From: Microbacterium atlanticum | GTDB lineage: Bacteria > Actinomycetota > Actinomycetes > Actinomycetales > Microbacteriaceae | Assembly: GCF_015277815.1 (NCBI RefSeq) | Contig: NZ_CP063813.1 | Span: 1,550,001 to 1,614,000, forward strand | Direction: 5' to 3' | Length of the DNA stretch: 64,000 nt | Made by a program: the position numbers and the translations under genes | The notes under the pieces: model-generated | Told to the model about the DNA's origin: nothing | Seen by the model: the letters and a program-made list of their open reading frames with translations, nothing else | Database searches by the model: none | In this document: positions 46,709 through 55,540 of the stretch, one piece after another | Numbering within the stretch: position 1 is the first letter of the stretch | Layout of the letters: each line of letters opens with the position of its first letter

Positions 46709-48133
46709 ATGGATTCCCGCGTGTCCGCCCGCGCCCTCGCATCGGCACTGGGCGGGTGGCGCACGCGCGAGCCCGCGTACGAGGCGCTGGCTGACGGCAT
46801 CCGCCTCCTGTGCCTCGATAACCGGCTGGCGCCGCGCACGACCCTACCGGCCGAACGCGAGCTCGCAGGGGCTCTCGCGGTCAGTCGCAGCACGGTCGCA
46901 GCCGCCTATCGCAGCCTCCGCGACACCGGCCACATCTCGAGTCTTCGCGGCTCCGGCAGCGTCACTCTCCCGCTCGGCCGGCGGGAACCCGGCCGCGTGG
47001 CCGCCGGCGACGGCATGATCGATCTGCAACAGGCCAGCCCACCCGCGTGGCCCGGGCTCGCCGGCCTGATGGCCGAGGCCGCGGGGAGCGCCTCGACGCT
47101 CGTCTCGCGCGTCGGATACGACGTGCTGGGGCGCATCGAGCTGCGCGAGGCCATCGCGCATCGGTATGCCGAGCGCGGGATCCCCACGCACCCGGACGAG
47201 GTGCTGGTGACCACAGGCGCCCAGAGCGCGATCCACTTGATCTCGTCGGTGCTGGTCGGGCGGGGTGACCGCGTTCTCGCCGAGACCCCCACCTATCCCC
47301 ACGCTGTCGACGCCCTCCGTCGAGCCGGAGCGCGCCTGGTCGGTGTCCCCGTGACGACGGATGCCGGCTGGGACCTCGAAAGAGCGGAGCAGGCGTTCGC
47401 CCGCACGCTTCCGGTGATGGCGTACCTCATGCCGGACTTCCAGAACCCGACCGGTCGCAGCATGACCACCCTCGAGCGCGCCGCCATCCTTTCCGCGGGC
47501 GAAAGGGCGGGCGCTGTCCTCGTGCTCGATGAGACGACGGCCGATCTGGACATCGACCGGGGTCCGGTCGCCCCTGGCTTCGAGCCGTCGGAGCCCGGCA
47601 CCGTCGTGCGGATCGGCTCGCTCGGGAAGACAGTCTGGGGCGGACTGCGGCTCGGGTGGGTGCGGGCCGACGGCGACCTGATCCGGCGTCTGGTCGCCGC
47701 CCGCCCCGCGCACGACCTCGGGACCCCGGAGTTCGAGCAGGCGATCGCGACCCAGCTGCTCAGGCGCTTCGACCAGGTGGTCGCTCAGCGCTCGGCGCTG
47801 CTGCGATCCGGCCGTGACGCGGTCGTCAAGGCGCTCGAGGCCCAGCTGCCGTCGTGGGGCATCCCCGTCGCGCGCGGCGGCGTGTCGCTGTGGATCGAGC
47901 TGGGCGCACCGCTGAGCTCTGCCCTCGTCATCGAGGCGCGGTCCCGCGGTGTGCTGCTGACTGCCGGTCCCCGGTTCTCGGTGGACGGCGGGCACGACCG
48001 TCAGCTGCGCGTGCCGTTCACCGCGCCGCCGGACGAGATGGCGCGCGCCGCCGCACTGCTGGCCGACGCGTGGGCGGCGGTGCGGGCAGGGGCGCCGCCT
48101 TCGGTCGTGGCGGAGGCGGGCGCCGTCGTCTGA
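46709..48133 (+). CDS. MocR-type (GntR/aminotransferase) regulator, YczR-like
   Basis: 474 residues. N-terminal winged helix of the GntR family (about 25-95: YEALADGIRLLCLDNRLAP, TTLPAERELAGALAVSRSTV, AAYRSLRDTGHISSLRGSG) joined to a fold-I aminotransferase domain. The PLP Lys is in IGSLGKTVWGGLRLGWV (about 306); YLMPDFQNPTGRSM and VLDETTADLD are PLP-pocket blocks. MocR proteins sense PLP or amino compounds. The divergent yczE gene and the palindrome between them point to the YczR subgroup. Confidence 0.9.
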   Translation: MDSRVSARALASALGGWRTREPAYEALADGIRLLCLDNRLAPRTTLPAERELAGALAVSRSTVAAAYRSLRDTGHISSLRGSGSVTLPLGRREPGRVAAGDGMIDLQQASPPAWPGLAGLMAEAAGSASTLVSRVGYDVLGRIELREAIAHRYAERGIPTHPDEVLVTTGAQSAIHLISSVLVGRGDRVLAETPTYPHAVDALRRAGARLVGVPVTTDAGWDLERAEQAFARTLPVMAYLMPDFQNPTGRSMTTLERAAILSAGERAGAVLVLDETTADLDIDRGPVAPGFEPSEPGTVVRIGSLGKTVWGGLRLGWVRADGDLIRRLVAARPAHDLGTPEFEQAIATQLLRRFDQVVAQRSALLRSGRDAVVKALEAQLPSWGIPVARGGVSLWIELGAPLSSALVIEARSRGVLLTAGPRFSVDGGHDRQLRVPFTAPPDEMARAAALLADAWAAVRAGAPPSVVAEAGAVV

Positions 48134-48156
48134 CGGCGGTGCGGCCTCGCGGCGAC

Positions 48157-48420
48157 TCAGCGGCCCAGGCGCAGGCACTCGAGGGCGTCGTCTGCACTCC
48201 AGAAGTCGCCCAGATCGCGGAACGCGCGCGACGGCGGGTGGAACCTTCGCGCCCGCACGCGTGTACCGTCGGAGTGGGCCACGGCTTCGAGGTGACCCAC
48301 CACCCGTCCGGACGCGTCCTGCACCCGCCACAGGTGCGGTGCTGCGGGGGTCAGGCGCACGCCCCACCGCAGCGCGACGTCACGGGCGACAAGCTCTTCC
48401 GTATCGGTCTGAGTGAACAT
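48157..48420 (-). CDS. 87-aa protein under a LexA-type box, unknown function
   Basis: 87 residues, soluble, no recognisable family. Sequence features: LVARDVALRWGVRLTPAA, a hydrophobic-core VQDASGRVVGHLEAVAHSDG, a basic RVRARRFHPPSRAF and a C-terminal FWSADDALECLRLGR. AGGAGGAG lies just before ATG 48420, which fixes the start; the frame continues upstream without a ribosome site. A perfect SOS box (48438-48451) overlaps the predicted -10, so I infer induction by DNA damage. Upstream, facing away, is an SSB paralogue. No function is assigned. Confidence 0.75.
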   Translation of the reverse strand: MFTQTDTEELVARDVALRWGVRLTPAAPHLWRVQDASGRVVGHLEAVAHSDGTRVRARRFHPPSRAFRDLGDFWSADDALECLRLGR

Positions 48421-48437
48421 CGGCTCTCCTCCTGAAT

Positions 48438-48451
48438 CGAACATACGTTCG
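48438..48451 (-). promoter_or_regulatory. LexA (SOS) box
   Basis: CGAACATACGTTCG: the palindrome CGAAC-N4-GTTCG matches the Gram-positive/actinobacterial LexA consensus in all conserved positions. On the minus strand TATGTT within it is a -10-like hexamer, so LexA binding would block RNA polymerase. Confidence 0.75.
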
Positions 48452-48574
48452 GGGTCCGACATCGAGCGGCGCGGTGCCGTCGGCTCCTCCCCAGCCGCGG
48501 GTACGGGCCGCATCATCCCCAGAACGTGAGCGACAGCGATCACTGGGCGCGCGGGGTGTCCAAGCTGGGTCCAC

Positions 48575-48605
48575 CCACCGGCGCCCCGGGCATGGGCGCC
48601 GGTGG
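48575..48605 (+). promoter_or_regulatory. 12-bp hairpin in the ssb leader
   Basis: CCACCGGCGCCC (48575-48586), loop CGGGCAT, GGGCGCCGGTGG (48594-48605), perfect. It ends 35 nt before ATG 48641. It could be a leader regulatory structure or a terminator for something upstream. No promoter for ssb stands out in 48452-48640. Confidence 0.5.
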
Positions 48606-48640
48606 CGGAGGAGATTCCTCGTCGACAGAAGGGATGCGAC

Positions 48641-49174
48641 ATGAGCGACATGGGCGACATGATCACCGTCACCGGCAACGTGGGCACCGCTCCGGAGCTG
48701 AAGCACACCCCCGCGGGTGTGCCCATCACCACATTTCGCCTCGCGAGGGGACTGCGGCGCTTCGACCGCGAGGCGGGGGCGTGGTCGGACGCCGGCACCA
48801 GCTGGTACACCGTCTCGGTCTTCCGTGATCTCGCGGATCACGCGTTCGCGTCGCTCAAGAAAGGCGACAGGGTGATCGTCTCCGGTCGCCTGCGGGTCAG
48901 GGACTGGGAGGCCGGATCCTCGAAGGGCACCGCAGTCGAGATCGACGCGGACGCGATCGGGCACGACCTCAGGTGGGGCACCACCACCTTCGTGAAGGAT
49001 GCGCGCGGCAATCGCGGCGGGGCGGCGCACGGTGACGCGTGGGCCGCGCCCGGCGTGGATGCGAACGAGCGGGAGCAGGGCGCGCGGGAGGTCGAGCCGG
49101 CGGCCGCGCCTCTCCCGACTCCGCCGCATTCGGCGGGCGGTGAACCGCCGCGCGAGCCGGAGACGCCCTTCTGA
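48641..49174 (+). CDS. single-stranded DNA-binding protein (SSB paralogue)
   Basis: 177 residues. OB fold in the first 110 residues: MITVTGNVGTAPELKHTPAG, ITTFRLARGLRRFD, SWYTVSVFRDLADHAFASLK and KGDRVIVSGRLRVRDWE. Conserved aromatic residues for stacking on ssDNA are in WYTVSVFR and LRVRDW. The linker is short and ends in PREPETPF, a degenerate form of the acidic DDIPF tip that recruits repair proteins. The main SSB gene normally sits between rpsF and rpsR, so this is probably a second SSB. AGAAGGGA precedes ATG 48641. Confidence 0.88.
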   Translation: MSDMGDMITVTGNVGTAPELKHTPAGVPITTFRLARGLRRFDREAGAWSDAGTSWYTVSVFRDLADHAFASLKKGDRVIVSGRLRVRDWEAGSSKGTAVEIDADAIGHDLRWGTTTFVKDARGNRGGAAHGDAWAAPGVDANEREQGAREVEPAAAPLPTPPHSAGGEPPREPETPF

Positions 49175-49202
49175 GTGCGCCGGCGGCAGAACCGCGCCCC
49201 CG

Positions 49203-49208
49203 TAGACT
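49203..49208 (+). promoter_or_regulatory. candidate leaderless -10
   Basis: TAGACT, 6 nt before GTG 49215. Confidence 0.55.
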
Positions 49209-49214
49209 CACCCC

Positions 49215-49751
49215 GTGCAGCCACACCCCGCTCCTCGACCGTCATGGCGGCGACGGTGCGTCGCCCGGATGCTCGCGGTCGCCGCGGTCACTGCCGCTGT
49301 CGCAGGGTGCAGTCCCACGGGTCCGGCACGTCCCGCCGCTTCGACGAACGCTCCCGCGGGCGCGCAGTCGACGTCTGCGGCGACGGAACCACGCGACCCG
49401 GGGGGTGCTGCAGAACCCCCCGCTCTCATCGCCGAGGGCACGGCCGCCGACAACCTGCCGCTGTTCGCAGCGGTGACCGCGGCGGTCTGGGCCTCCGAGG
49501 AGCGCGGCGCGGGCCGGGCGTACATCGACGCGCTGGTTCAGGCGGGCTTCGAGAAGGCGGCCATGGAGGTCACGCATGACCTCACCACCGTGGGCAACCC
49601 GGCCGAGAGCATCCAGTTCTCAGTCATGTGGGGGCAGGAGTGCCTCCTGGGACAGGTCGGTCCGGCGACGGGCGAACCGGTGACGACGATCATGCCCGTG
49701 CTGCAGGAAGGCACCTGCTTGGTCGGGCAGACGCGTGTCATCGACTGGTGA
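49215..49751 (+). CDS. lipoprotein, unknown function (DUF6993-like)
   Basis: 178 residues. Signal peptide with twin-Arg-like basic start (PSWRRRCVARM), hydrophobic AVAAVTAAVA and lipobox AVAGC (Cys about 31), then a Pro/Thr/Ala linker and a domain of about 100 residues (FAAVTAAVWASEERGAGRAY, FEKAAMEVTHDLT, SVMWGQECLLGQ, GTCLVGQTRVIDW). Two Cys in the domain may form a disulfide. Exported and lipid-anchored by inference. I assign the DUF only tentatively. Confidence 0.8.
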   Translation: MQPHPAPRPSWRRRCVARMLAVAAVTAAVAGCSPTGPARPAASTNAPAGAQSTSAATEPRDPGGAAEPPALIAEGTAADNLPLFAAVTAAVWASEERGAGRAYIDALVQAGFEKAAMEVTHDLTTVGNPAESIQFSVMWGQECLLGQVGPATGEPVTTIMPVLQEGTCLVGQTRVIDW

Positions 49752-49837
49752 CCTGATATATCCCGCATCGCGCCACCGAGGCCCGCGAGGCGGCTGGTCG
49801 CTCATCTCGCCCACATGCTCGTCTCTCCGGCGGCCGG

Positions 49838-49843
49838 TAGGCT
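49838..49843 (+). promoter_or_regulatory. candidate -10 of the ABC-F gene
   Basis: TAGGCT; predicted leader of about 35 nt with AAGGAG (49866-49871) before ATG 49885. Confidence 0.5.
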
Positions 49844-49884
49844 GGGACGCTGACGTCTCGACTCCAAGGAGAACTGAATCCCGC

Positions 49885-51564
49885 ATGGCTGAGTACATCT
49901 ACTCGATGGTCCGCGCCCGCAAGGCCGTCGGAGACAAGCTGATCCTCGACGACGTCACGATGGCGTTCCTGCCCGGAGCCAAGATCGGCATGGTGGGCCC
50001 GAACGGCGCCGGAAAGTCGACGATCCTCAAGATCATGGCGGGCCTGGACCAGCCCTCCAACGGCGAGGCGAAGCTGACCCCCGGCTTCTCCGTCGGCATC
50101 CTCCTGCAGGAGCCCGAGCTGGACGAGAGCAAGACGGTGCTGGAGAACATCCAGGACGGCATCGCGATCAAGCCGAAGCTCGACCGCTTCAACGAGATCT
50201 CGGGCCTGATGGCCGACCCCGACGCCGATTTCGACGCGCTTCTGGCCGAGATGGGCACGCTCCAGGAGGAGATCGACGCCGCCGACGCGTGGGATCTCGA
50301 CTCGCAGCTCGAGCAGGCGATGGACGCCCTGCGTACGCCTCCCGGCGACGCGGCGATCGCTCCGCTGTCCGGCGGCGAGAAGCGCCGCGTCGCCCTCACC
50401 AAGCTCCTGCTGCAGAAGCCGGATCTCCTCCTCCTGGATGAGCCCACGAACCATCTCGATGCCGAGAGCGTGCTGTGGCTCGAGCAGCACCTGCAGAAGT
50501 ACCCCGGCGCGGTGATCGCCATCACGCACGACCGCTACTTCCTCGACAACGTCGCGGAGTGGATCGCCGAAGTGGACCGCGGCAGGCTCATCGGCTACGA
50601 GGGCAACTACTCGACGTACCTGGAGAAGAAGGCCGAGCGCCTGGAAGTGCAGGGCAAGAAGGACGCCAAGCTCGCCAAGCGGCTCGCCGAGGAGCTCGAC
50701 TGGGTGCGCTCGAACCAGAAGGGCCGCCAGGCGAAGTCGAAGGCCCGGCTGGCCCGCTACGAGGAGATGGCCGCCGAAGCCGAGCGGACGCGCAAGCTGG
50801 ACTTCGAAGAGATCCAGATCCCGCCGGGTCCGCGTCTGGGCAGCGTCGTGATCGAGGCCAAGAAGCTCCAGAAGGGATTCGACGGCCGCTCGCTCATCGA
50901 CGGGCTGACCTTCAGCCTGCCTCCCAACGGCATCGTGGGAGTCATCGGGCCCAACGGCGTCGGCAAGACCACGCTGTTCAAGACCATCGTGGGCCTCGAG
51001 CCCCTCGACGGGGGCGAGCTGAAGATCGGCGAGACGGTCAAGATCAGCTACGTCGACCAGTCGCGGGCGAACATCGACCCGGGCAAGACACTGTGGGAAG
51101 TCGTGTCGGACGGACTGGACATCATCACCGTGGGCAAGACCGAGATCCCCTCGCGCGCGTACGTGTCGAAGTTCGGCTTCAAGGGTCCCGACCAGCAGAA
51201 GAAGGCCGGCGTGCTCTCGGGCGGTGAGCGCAACCGACTCAATCTCGCGCTGACCCTCAAGGAGGGCGGCAACCTGCTCCTTCTCGACGAGCCCACGAAC
51301 GATCTCGACGTCGAGACCCTGCAGTCGCTCGAGAACGCACTGCTGGAGTTCCCCGGCTGCGCCGTCGTCATCACGCACGACCGGTGGTTCCTGGACCGCA
51401 TCGCGACCCACATCCTCGCCTACGAGGGGACCGACGAGGACCCCGACCGGTGGTACTGGTTCGAGGGCAACTTCGAAGCGTACGAGGCGAACAAGATCGA
51501 GCGCCTCGGCCCGGATGCGGCGCGTCCGCACCGCACCGCCTACCGCAAGCTGACCCGCGATTGA
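49885..51564 (+). CDS. ettA: ABC-F protein, EttA-type translational throttle
   Basis: 559 residues, two ABC domains and no membrane part. Walker A GPNGAGKSTILKIMAG (about 38) and GPNGVGKTTLFKTIVG (about 355); signatures LSGGEKRRVALTKLL (about 158) and LSGGERNRLNLALTL (about 443); Walker B LLLLDEPTNHLDAES and LLLLDEPTNDLDVET. The linker has many Arg/Lys (KKDAKLAKRLAEELDWVRSN), and the start MAEYIYSMVRARKAVGDK matches EttA. EttA binds the ribosomal E site and gates the first peptide bond according to ATP/ADP ratio. Confidence 0.94.
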   Translation: MAEYIYSMVRARKAVGDKLILDDVTMAFLPGAKIGMVGPNGAGKSTILKIMAGLDQPSNGEAKLTPGFSVGILLQEPELDESKTVLENIQDGIAIKPKLDRFNEISGLMADPDADFDALLAEMGTLQEEIDAADAWDLDSQLEQAMDALRTPPGDAAIAPLSGGEKRRVALTKLLLQKPDLLLLDEPTNHLDAESVLWLEQHLQKYPGAVIAITHDRYFLDNVAEWIAEVDRGRLIGYEGNYSTYLEKKAERLEVQGKKDAKLAKRLAEELDWVRSNQKGRQAKSKARLARYEEMAAEAERTRKLDFEEIQIPPGPRLGSVVIEAKKLQKGFDGRSLIDGLTFSLPPNGIVGVIGPNGVGKTTLFKTIVGLEPLDGGELKIGETVKISYVDQSRANIDPGKTLWEVVSDGLDIITVGKTEIPSRAYVSKFGFKGPDQQKKAGVLSGGERNRLNLALTLKEGGNLLLLDEPTNDLDVETLQSLENALLEFPGCAVVITHDRWFLDRIATHILAYEGTDEDPDRWYWFEGNFEAYEANKIERLGPDAARPHRTAYRKLTRD

Positions 51565-51628
51565 GCGCACGAAGCTTCCTCGGACGCCGAGGCGGTGGAA
51601 GCCCGTGACGAAGGAAAGAGGAGCGCGC

Positions 51629-52147
51629 GTGGCTGACGCCGACGAGGCGACGGGTGCACGCGACGGTCACTCCCGCCGCCTGCACATCCCGATCCACCTG
51701 CGATGGGGCGATCTCGACGCGTTCAACCACGTCAACAACACCGCCATGCTCAAGCTCCTCGAGGAGGCGCGCGTGCGCGCCTTCTGGCTGCCCGAGCCCG
51801 GCGAGGATGCGCCGCCGACCGCGGTGCTGGACTCCAGCATCTTCAGCGGCATGCTCACGCTCATCGCCCGACAGGAGATCGAGTACCTCGCGCCGGTGCC
51901 GTATCAGCGGCATCCGCTCGACGTGCAGATGTGGTTCGGCAAGCTCGGCGGGTCGAGCATCGAGGTCTGCTACGAAGTCTGCAGCCCGGTCGAAGGTCTC
52001 GGCACGCAGATCGTGTACGCCAGGGCCACGACCGTGATCGTGAAGGTCGATGCCGAGAGCGGACGGCCGATGCGCCTCACGCCCGAGGAGCGGGCCGCGT
52101 GGCAGCCGTATCTCAGCGAGCCGATCCGCTACGCGCACCGCCGCTGA
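51629..52147 (+). CDS. acyl-CoA thioesterase (4HBT hotdog fold)
   Basis: 172 residues from GTG 51629, which has GAGGAG 6 nt upstream; GTG 51605 adds eight residues. The hotdog signature is LRWGDLDAFNHVNNTAMLKL (Asp about 31 and the Asn-His-Val-Asn stretch), followed by LEEARVRAFWL and ARQEIEYLAPVPYQRHPLDV. Acts on acyl-CoA thioesters; chain preference unknown. Convergent with the TesB-type gene, with 1 nt between the stops. Two thioesterases side by side suggest fatty-acid metabolism. Confidence 0.85.
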   Translation: MADADEATGARDGHSRRLHIPIHLRWGDLDAFNHVNNTAMLKLLEEARVRAFWLPEPGEDAPPTAVLDSSIFSGMLTLIARQEIEYLAPVPYQRHPLDVQMWFGKLGGSSIEVCYEVCSPVEGLGTQIVYARATTVIVKVDAESGRPMRLTPEERAAWQPYLSEPIRYAHRR

Positions 52148-52148
52148 G

Positions 52149-53063
52149 TCACCCGCCGGAGGGATCCTTCTCCGGCACGCGGACCATGATCTCCTGGGCG
52201 ACGCTCGCCATCAGCGTGCCGTCGCCGGAGTAGATGCGCCCGGTCGCGAGGCCGCGCCCGCCCCGTGCACTGGGGGACTCCTGGACGTAGAGCATCCACT
52301 CGTCGACCCTTCCGAAGCGGTGCCACCACATCGCATGGTCCAGGCTCGCCACCTTCAGCCCGCGGGTCGACCAGGCAACACCGTGCGCGCGCAGGATCGA
52401 CTCCTGGATGGTGAGGTCGCTGAGATACGCGAGCACGGCGCGGTGGACGGCCGGGGTGTCGGGGATCGGCCGCCGGACGCGCATCCACACCGCCTGCCGC
52501 GGCACGCGCTCACCCGAGACCGTCGCATAGATGGGCGACGGGATGTGACGCAGATCGATGGGCCGGTCGGTGAACAGTCGCTTCGACATCGGATGCAGCC
52601 CCGCCAGATGCGATTCGATGTCGGGCAGGTCGTCCGGTGCGGGGACGTCCTCGGGGATCGGCGTCTGGTGATCGAGCCCCGGATCCTCATCCTGGAACGA
52701 CGCGATCATCGAGAAGATCGGCACGCCTTCCTGGAATGCCTGGGTACGGCGGGTCGAGAACGATCGGCCGTCGTGGATCCGGTCGACGGCGAAGGTGATC
52801 CCCTTGGTCGAGTCGCCGGGTCGGAGGAAGTAGCCGTGCATGGAGTGGACGGTGCGCTCCTCGGGAATGGTCCGCGAGGCCGCGACGATGGACTGCGCCA
52901 GCACCTGACCGCCGTAGACCCGGCCCAGCGGCATATGCTGCGAGGTGCCGGTGAAGATGTCCTCGGTTGTGCGGGCATCCGACGCGCTCAGATCGATCAC
53001 CGACAGCATGGAGGCGACGGGATCGGCCTCCGGGACGGCTTCGGCGGTCGGCTCCTGGTCCAC
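52149..53063 (-). CDS. tesB: acyl-CoA thioesterase II
   Basis: 304 residues, two hotdog domains. Blocks: FTGTSQHMPLGRVYGGQVLA, VHSMHGYFLRPGDSTKGITF, DGRSFSTRRTQAFQEGVPIF, and VASLDHAMWWHRFGRVDEWM (the Asp-His pair about 235), followed by ARGGRGLATGRIYSGDGTLM. Start GTG 53063 with GAAGGAG at 8 nt; the longer frame up to 53714 overlaps the divergent gene. Broad acyl-CoA hydrolysis. Confidence 0.94.
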   Translation of the reverse strand: MDQEPTAEAVPEADPVASMLSVIDLSASDARTTEDIFTGTSQHMPLGRVYGGQVLAQSIVAASRTIPEERTVHSMHGYFLRPGDSTKGITFAVDRIHDGRSFSTRRTQAFQEGVPIFSMIASFQDEDPGLDHQTPIPEDVPAPDDLPDIESHLAGLHPMSKRLFTDRPIDLRHIPSPIYATVSGERVPRQAVWMRVRRPIPDTPAVHRAVLAYLSDLTIQESILRAHGVAWSTRGLKVASLDHAMWWHRFGRVDEWMLYVQESPSARGGRGLATGRIYSGDGTLMASVAQEIMVRVPEKDPSGG

Positions 53064-53108
53064 GCGGTGCTCCTTCCCGGGGCGTCCGCCGCCCGCAGGT
53101 CCGCTTGG

Positions 53109-53114
53109 TAGCTT
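53109..53114 (+). promoter_or_regulatory. candidate leaderless -10
   Basis: TAGCTT, 7 nt before ATG 53122. Confidence 0.5.
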
Positions 53115-53121
53115 AGGGGCG

Positions 53122-53799
53122 ATGTCCCCGCGCCTCCTGCTCGCCGATGCCGAGTCCGCCGCCGACGCGCTGACCTTCGCCGGACGGGCCGCCCGCTTCA
53201 CCGACGAGGGTCTGCGTCTCGTCGCGTCGGGGGGCGTGCTGGCGATGACGGCCGCGCCGCTCGCTCCCCGCGGGTTCGGGGATCCGACACCGACGGTCCT
53301 CGCCCTGCGCACCCTCGCCGCCGACCCCGAACTCGTCTGCGATCTCGTGGTGGAGGCATCCGCTCTGTCCGCAGTGGACGACGACCGCCGCGCGCTCGCG
53401 CTTCCCGACACCGCGCTCGCGCCCGCATGGGCGGGGATCACGCCGCCGCGGACCGGATGGGATCGCCGGCCGGGCATCGAGGCGGCCACGCTCGCCGCGA
53501 AGGCGCAGGGAGGCATCGCCCGCGTGTCGGACGCGGTCCCCACGGACGCCGGCGAAGACGTGGTGCGCACGGTGCGAGCGGCGGTGTGGGGTGCGCCGGA
53601 CGACGAGCTCGGCGGCCTGCCGGCGGGCGTCGCCTTCGCGGCTCTCAGCCTCGGCTTCATCAGCGGAAGCGAGACCGCGCGGGTGTTCGCGAGCGGTCCG
53701 TGGACGAGGATCACGCTCGACCGTGGTCACGTGCTCGTGCGCGGGCCGGTGGCGACCGGCCTCACAGCCGTGCGCAGCACCGGGTCAGCGCTCCGCTGA
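53122..53799 (+). CDS. conserved protein, unknown function
   Basis: 225 residues, Ala-rich, no signal peptide or membrane helix. Begins MSPRLLLADAESAADALTFA. The arrangement (LRLVASGGVLAMTAAPLAPR near residue 32, then VLALRTLAADPELVCDLVVEA, GITPPRTGWDRRPGI near 107, and GLPAGVAFAALSLGFISG near 170) shows no catalytic motif I know. The GITPPRTGW segment looks like a conserved loop. Supported as a gene by codon pattern, leaderless promoter and its exact fit between neighbours. Confidence 0.7.
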   Translation: MSPRLLLADAESAADALTFAGRAARFTDEGLRLVASGGVLAMTAAPLAPRGFGDPTPTVLALRTLAADPELVCDLVVEASALSAVDDDRRALALPDTALAPAWAGITPPRTGWDRRPGIEAATLAAKAQGGIARVSDAVPTDAGEDVVRTVRAAVWGAPDDELGGLPAGVAFAALSLGFISGSETARVFASGPWTRITLDRGHVLVRGPVATGLTAVRSTGSALR

Positions 53800-53846
53800 T
53801 ACCGGCGCCGTCGGCGGCCGCCGCAGAGACGGGGCGCCCCGCACCG

Positions 53847-55511
53847 TCACACCGCTGCGGCAGCCGCCCGTCCGGCGATGCGGCCGGAGAACAGGCATCC
53901 GCCGACGAAGGTGCCTTCCAGCGCCCGATACCCGTGCACGCCGCCGCCCCCGAACCCACTCGCCTCGCCCGCGGCGAAGAGGCCGGGCACGGGCTCCCCG
54001 CCCGCACCCAGGGCCCGCGCCGACAGGTCGGTCTCGATTCCGCCGAGGGACTTGCGTGTCAGAACGTGGAGCTTCACGGCGATGAGCGGGCCCGACTTCG
54101 GATCGAGGATGCGATGGGGGCTGGCGGTGCGGATCAGCCGGTCGCCGCGGAAGGCGCGCGCCGAGCGCAGCATGGCGATCTGGGCGTCCTTGGTGAAGTC
54201 GTTCTCCACTTCGCGGTCGCGCGCCTCGACCTCGTGCCGCACCCGGTCGCCGTCCAGCGCTTCGCCGCCGGGGAGGGCGCGCATCCCGGCGATCAGCGCG
54301 TCGAGGTCGTTGCGGACGACGAAGTCGGCACCGCGGTCCATGAACGCCTGCACCGGCCCCGCCGCGCCCTTCCCGAGGCGGGAGGCGGCCAGGAGGCGGA
54401 CATCCTTGCCGGTGAGGTCGGGGTTCTGCTCGCTGCCCGAGAGCGTGAACTCCTTCTCGATGATCTTCTGCGACAGCACGAACCACGAGTGGTCGTACCC
54501 GGTCGCGCGCAGGTGGGCGAGCGTGCCCAGCGTATCGAAGCCGGGGAAGAGCGGCACCGGCAGCCGGCTTCCGGTCGCATCGAGCCACAGCGAAGAGGGA
54601 CCGGGGAGGATCCGGATGCCGTGACCCGGCCACACCGGATCCCAGTTCTGGACGCCCTCGACGTAGTGCCACATCCGATCTCCGTTGATGATCCGTGCGC
54701 CGGCGGCCGACGCGATGGGCTGCATCGAGCCGTCGACGTACGCCGGCACCCCTGTCACCATCGTCGCCGGGGCGGTGCCCAGGCGCTCGGGCCACCACCG
54801 CCGCACGAGATCGTGGTTGCCTCCGATGCCGCCGGAGGCCACGACGGTGGCGCCGGCCGTCACGGCGAACGAGTCGACCACGTCGCGCGAGCTCGCCACT
54901 CCGCGCACGGCGCCCGAGGGTGCCAGGATGTCGCCGCCGGCTCCGGTGACCGTCCCGTTCTCGACGGTGAGCGAGACCACCCGGTGTCGCGGCAGGATCG
55001 TCACCCGCCCGTCGGCCTCGGCCGCTTCGACCGCTGCTTGGAAGGGGGCGACGAGCCCGGGACCTGTTCCCCACGTGACGTGGAAGCGCGGCACGGAGTT
55101 GCCGGGACCGGTGGCGGTGTAGCCACCGCGCTCGGCCCAGCCGACGATGGGGAAGAATCCCACGCCCTTCTGGCGCAGCCAGGCGCGCTTCTCGCGGTGC
55201 GCGAAGTCGAGATACGCGTCGGCCCACCGTCGCGGCCAGAGGTCCTCGTCGCGATCGAAGCCTGCGGTGCCGAGCCAGTCCTGGCGGGCGAGTTCGAGGG
55301 AATCCCGGATTCCGAGCCGGCGCTGCTCCGGCGAGTCGATGAAGAACAGTCCGCCGAAGGACCACCACGCCTGGCCGCCCAGGTTCGACCGCGGCTCCTG
55401 GTCGACGATGATCACGCGTTTGCCGGCGGCCGCGGCCTCAGCGGCCGCGACGAGGCCGGCCAGGCCCCACCCGATCACGAGCACGTCGGTGCGGTGGCTG
55501 GCAGTGGGCAT
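53847..55511 (-). CDS. FAD-binding dehydrogenase (KstD/fumarate-reductase-like flavoprotein)
   Basis: 554 residues. N-terminal dinucleotide-binding motif VLVIGWGLAGLVAAAEAAAAG followed by Glu/Asp in VIIVDQEPRSN. Conserved GGIGGNHDLVRRWWPE near 295 and the C-terminal FAD loop LFAAGEASGFGGGGVHGYRA (about 510-529). The closest type I know is the putative FAD-binding dehydrogenase set (PRK12834), related to 3-ketosteroid dehydrogenases. The substrate is unknown. It follows glbO by 29 nt on the same strand. Confidence 0.88.
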   Translation of the reverse strand: MPTASHRTDVLVIGWGLAGLVAAAEAAAAGKRVIIVDQEPRSNLGGQAWWSFGGLFFIDSPEQRRLGIRDSLELARQDWLGTAGFDRDEDLWPRRWADAYLDFAHREKRAWLRQKGVGFFPIVGWAERGGYTATGPGNSVPRFHVTWGTGPGLVAPFQAAVEAAEADGRVTILPRHRVVSLTVENGTVTGAGGDILAPSGAVRGVASSRDVVDSFAVTAGATVVASGGIGGNHDLVRRWWPERLGTAPATMVTGVPAYVDGSMQPIASAAGARIINGDRMWHYVEGVQNWDPVWPGHGIRILPGPSSLWLDATGSRLPVPLFPGFDTLGTLAHLRATGYDHSWFVLSQKIIEKEFTLSGSEQNPDLTGKDVRLLAASRLGKGAAGPVQAFMDRGADFVVRNDLDALIAGMRALPGGEALDGDRVRHEVEARDREVENDFTKDAQIAMLRSARAFRGDRLIRTASPHRILDPKSGPLIAVKLHVLTRKSLGGIETDLSARALGAGGEPVPGLFAAGEASGFGGGGVHGYRALEGTFVGGCLFSGRIAGRAAAAAV

Positions 55512-55540
55512 GTCGACTCCTTCGTCGGCGGTGGCCTGGG

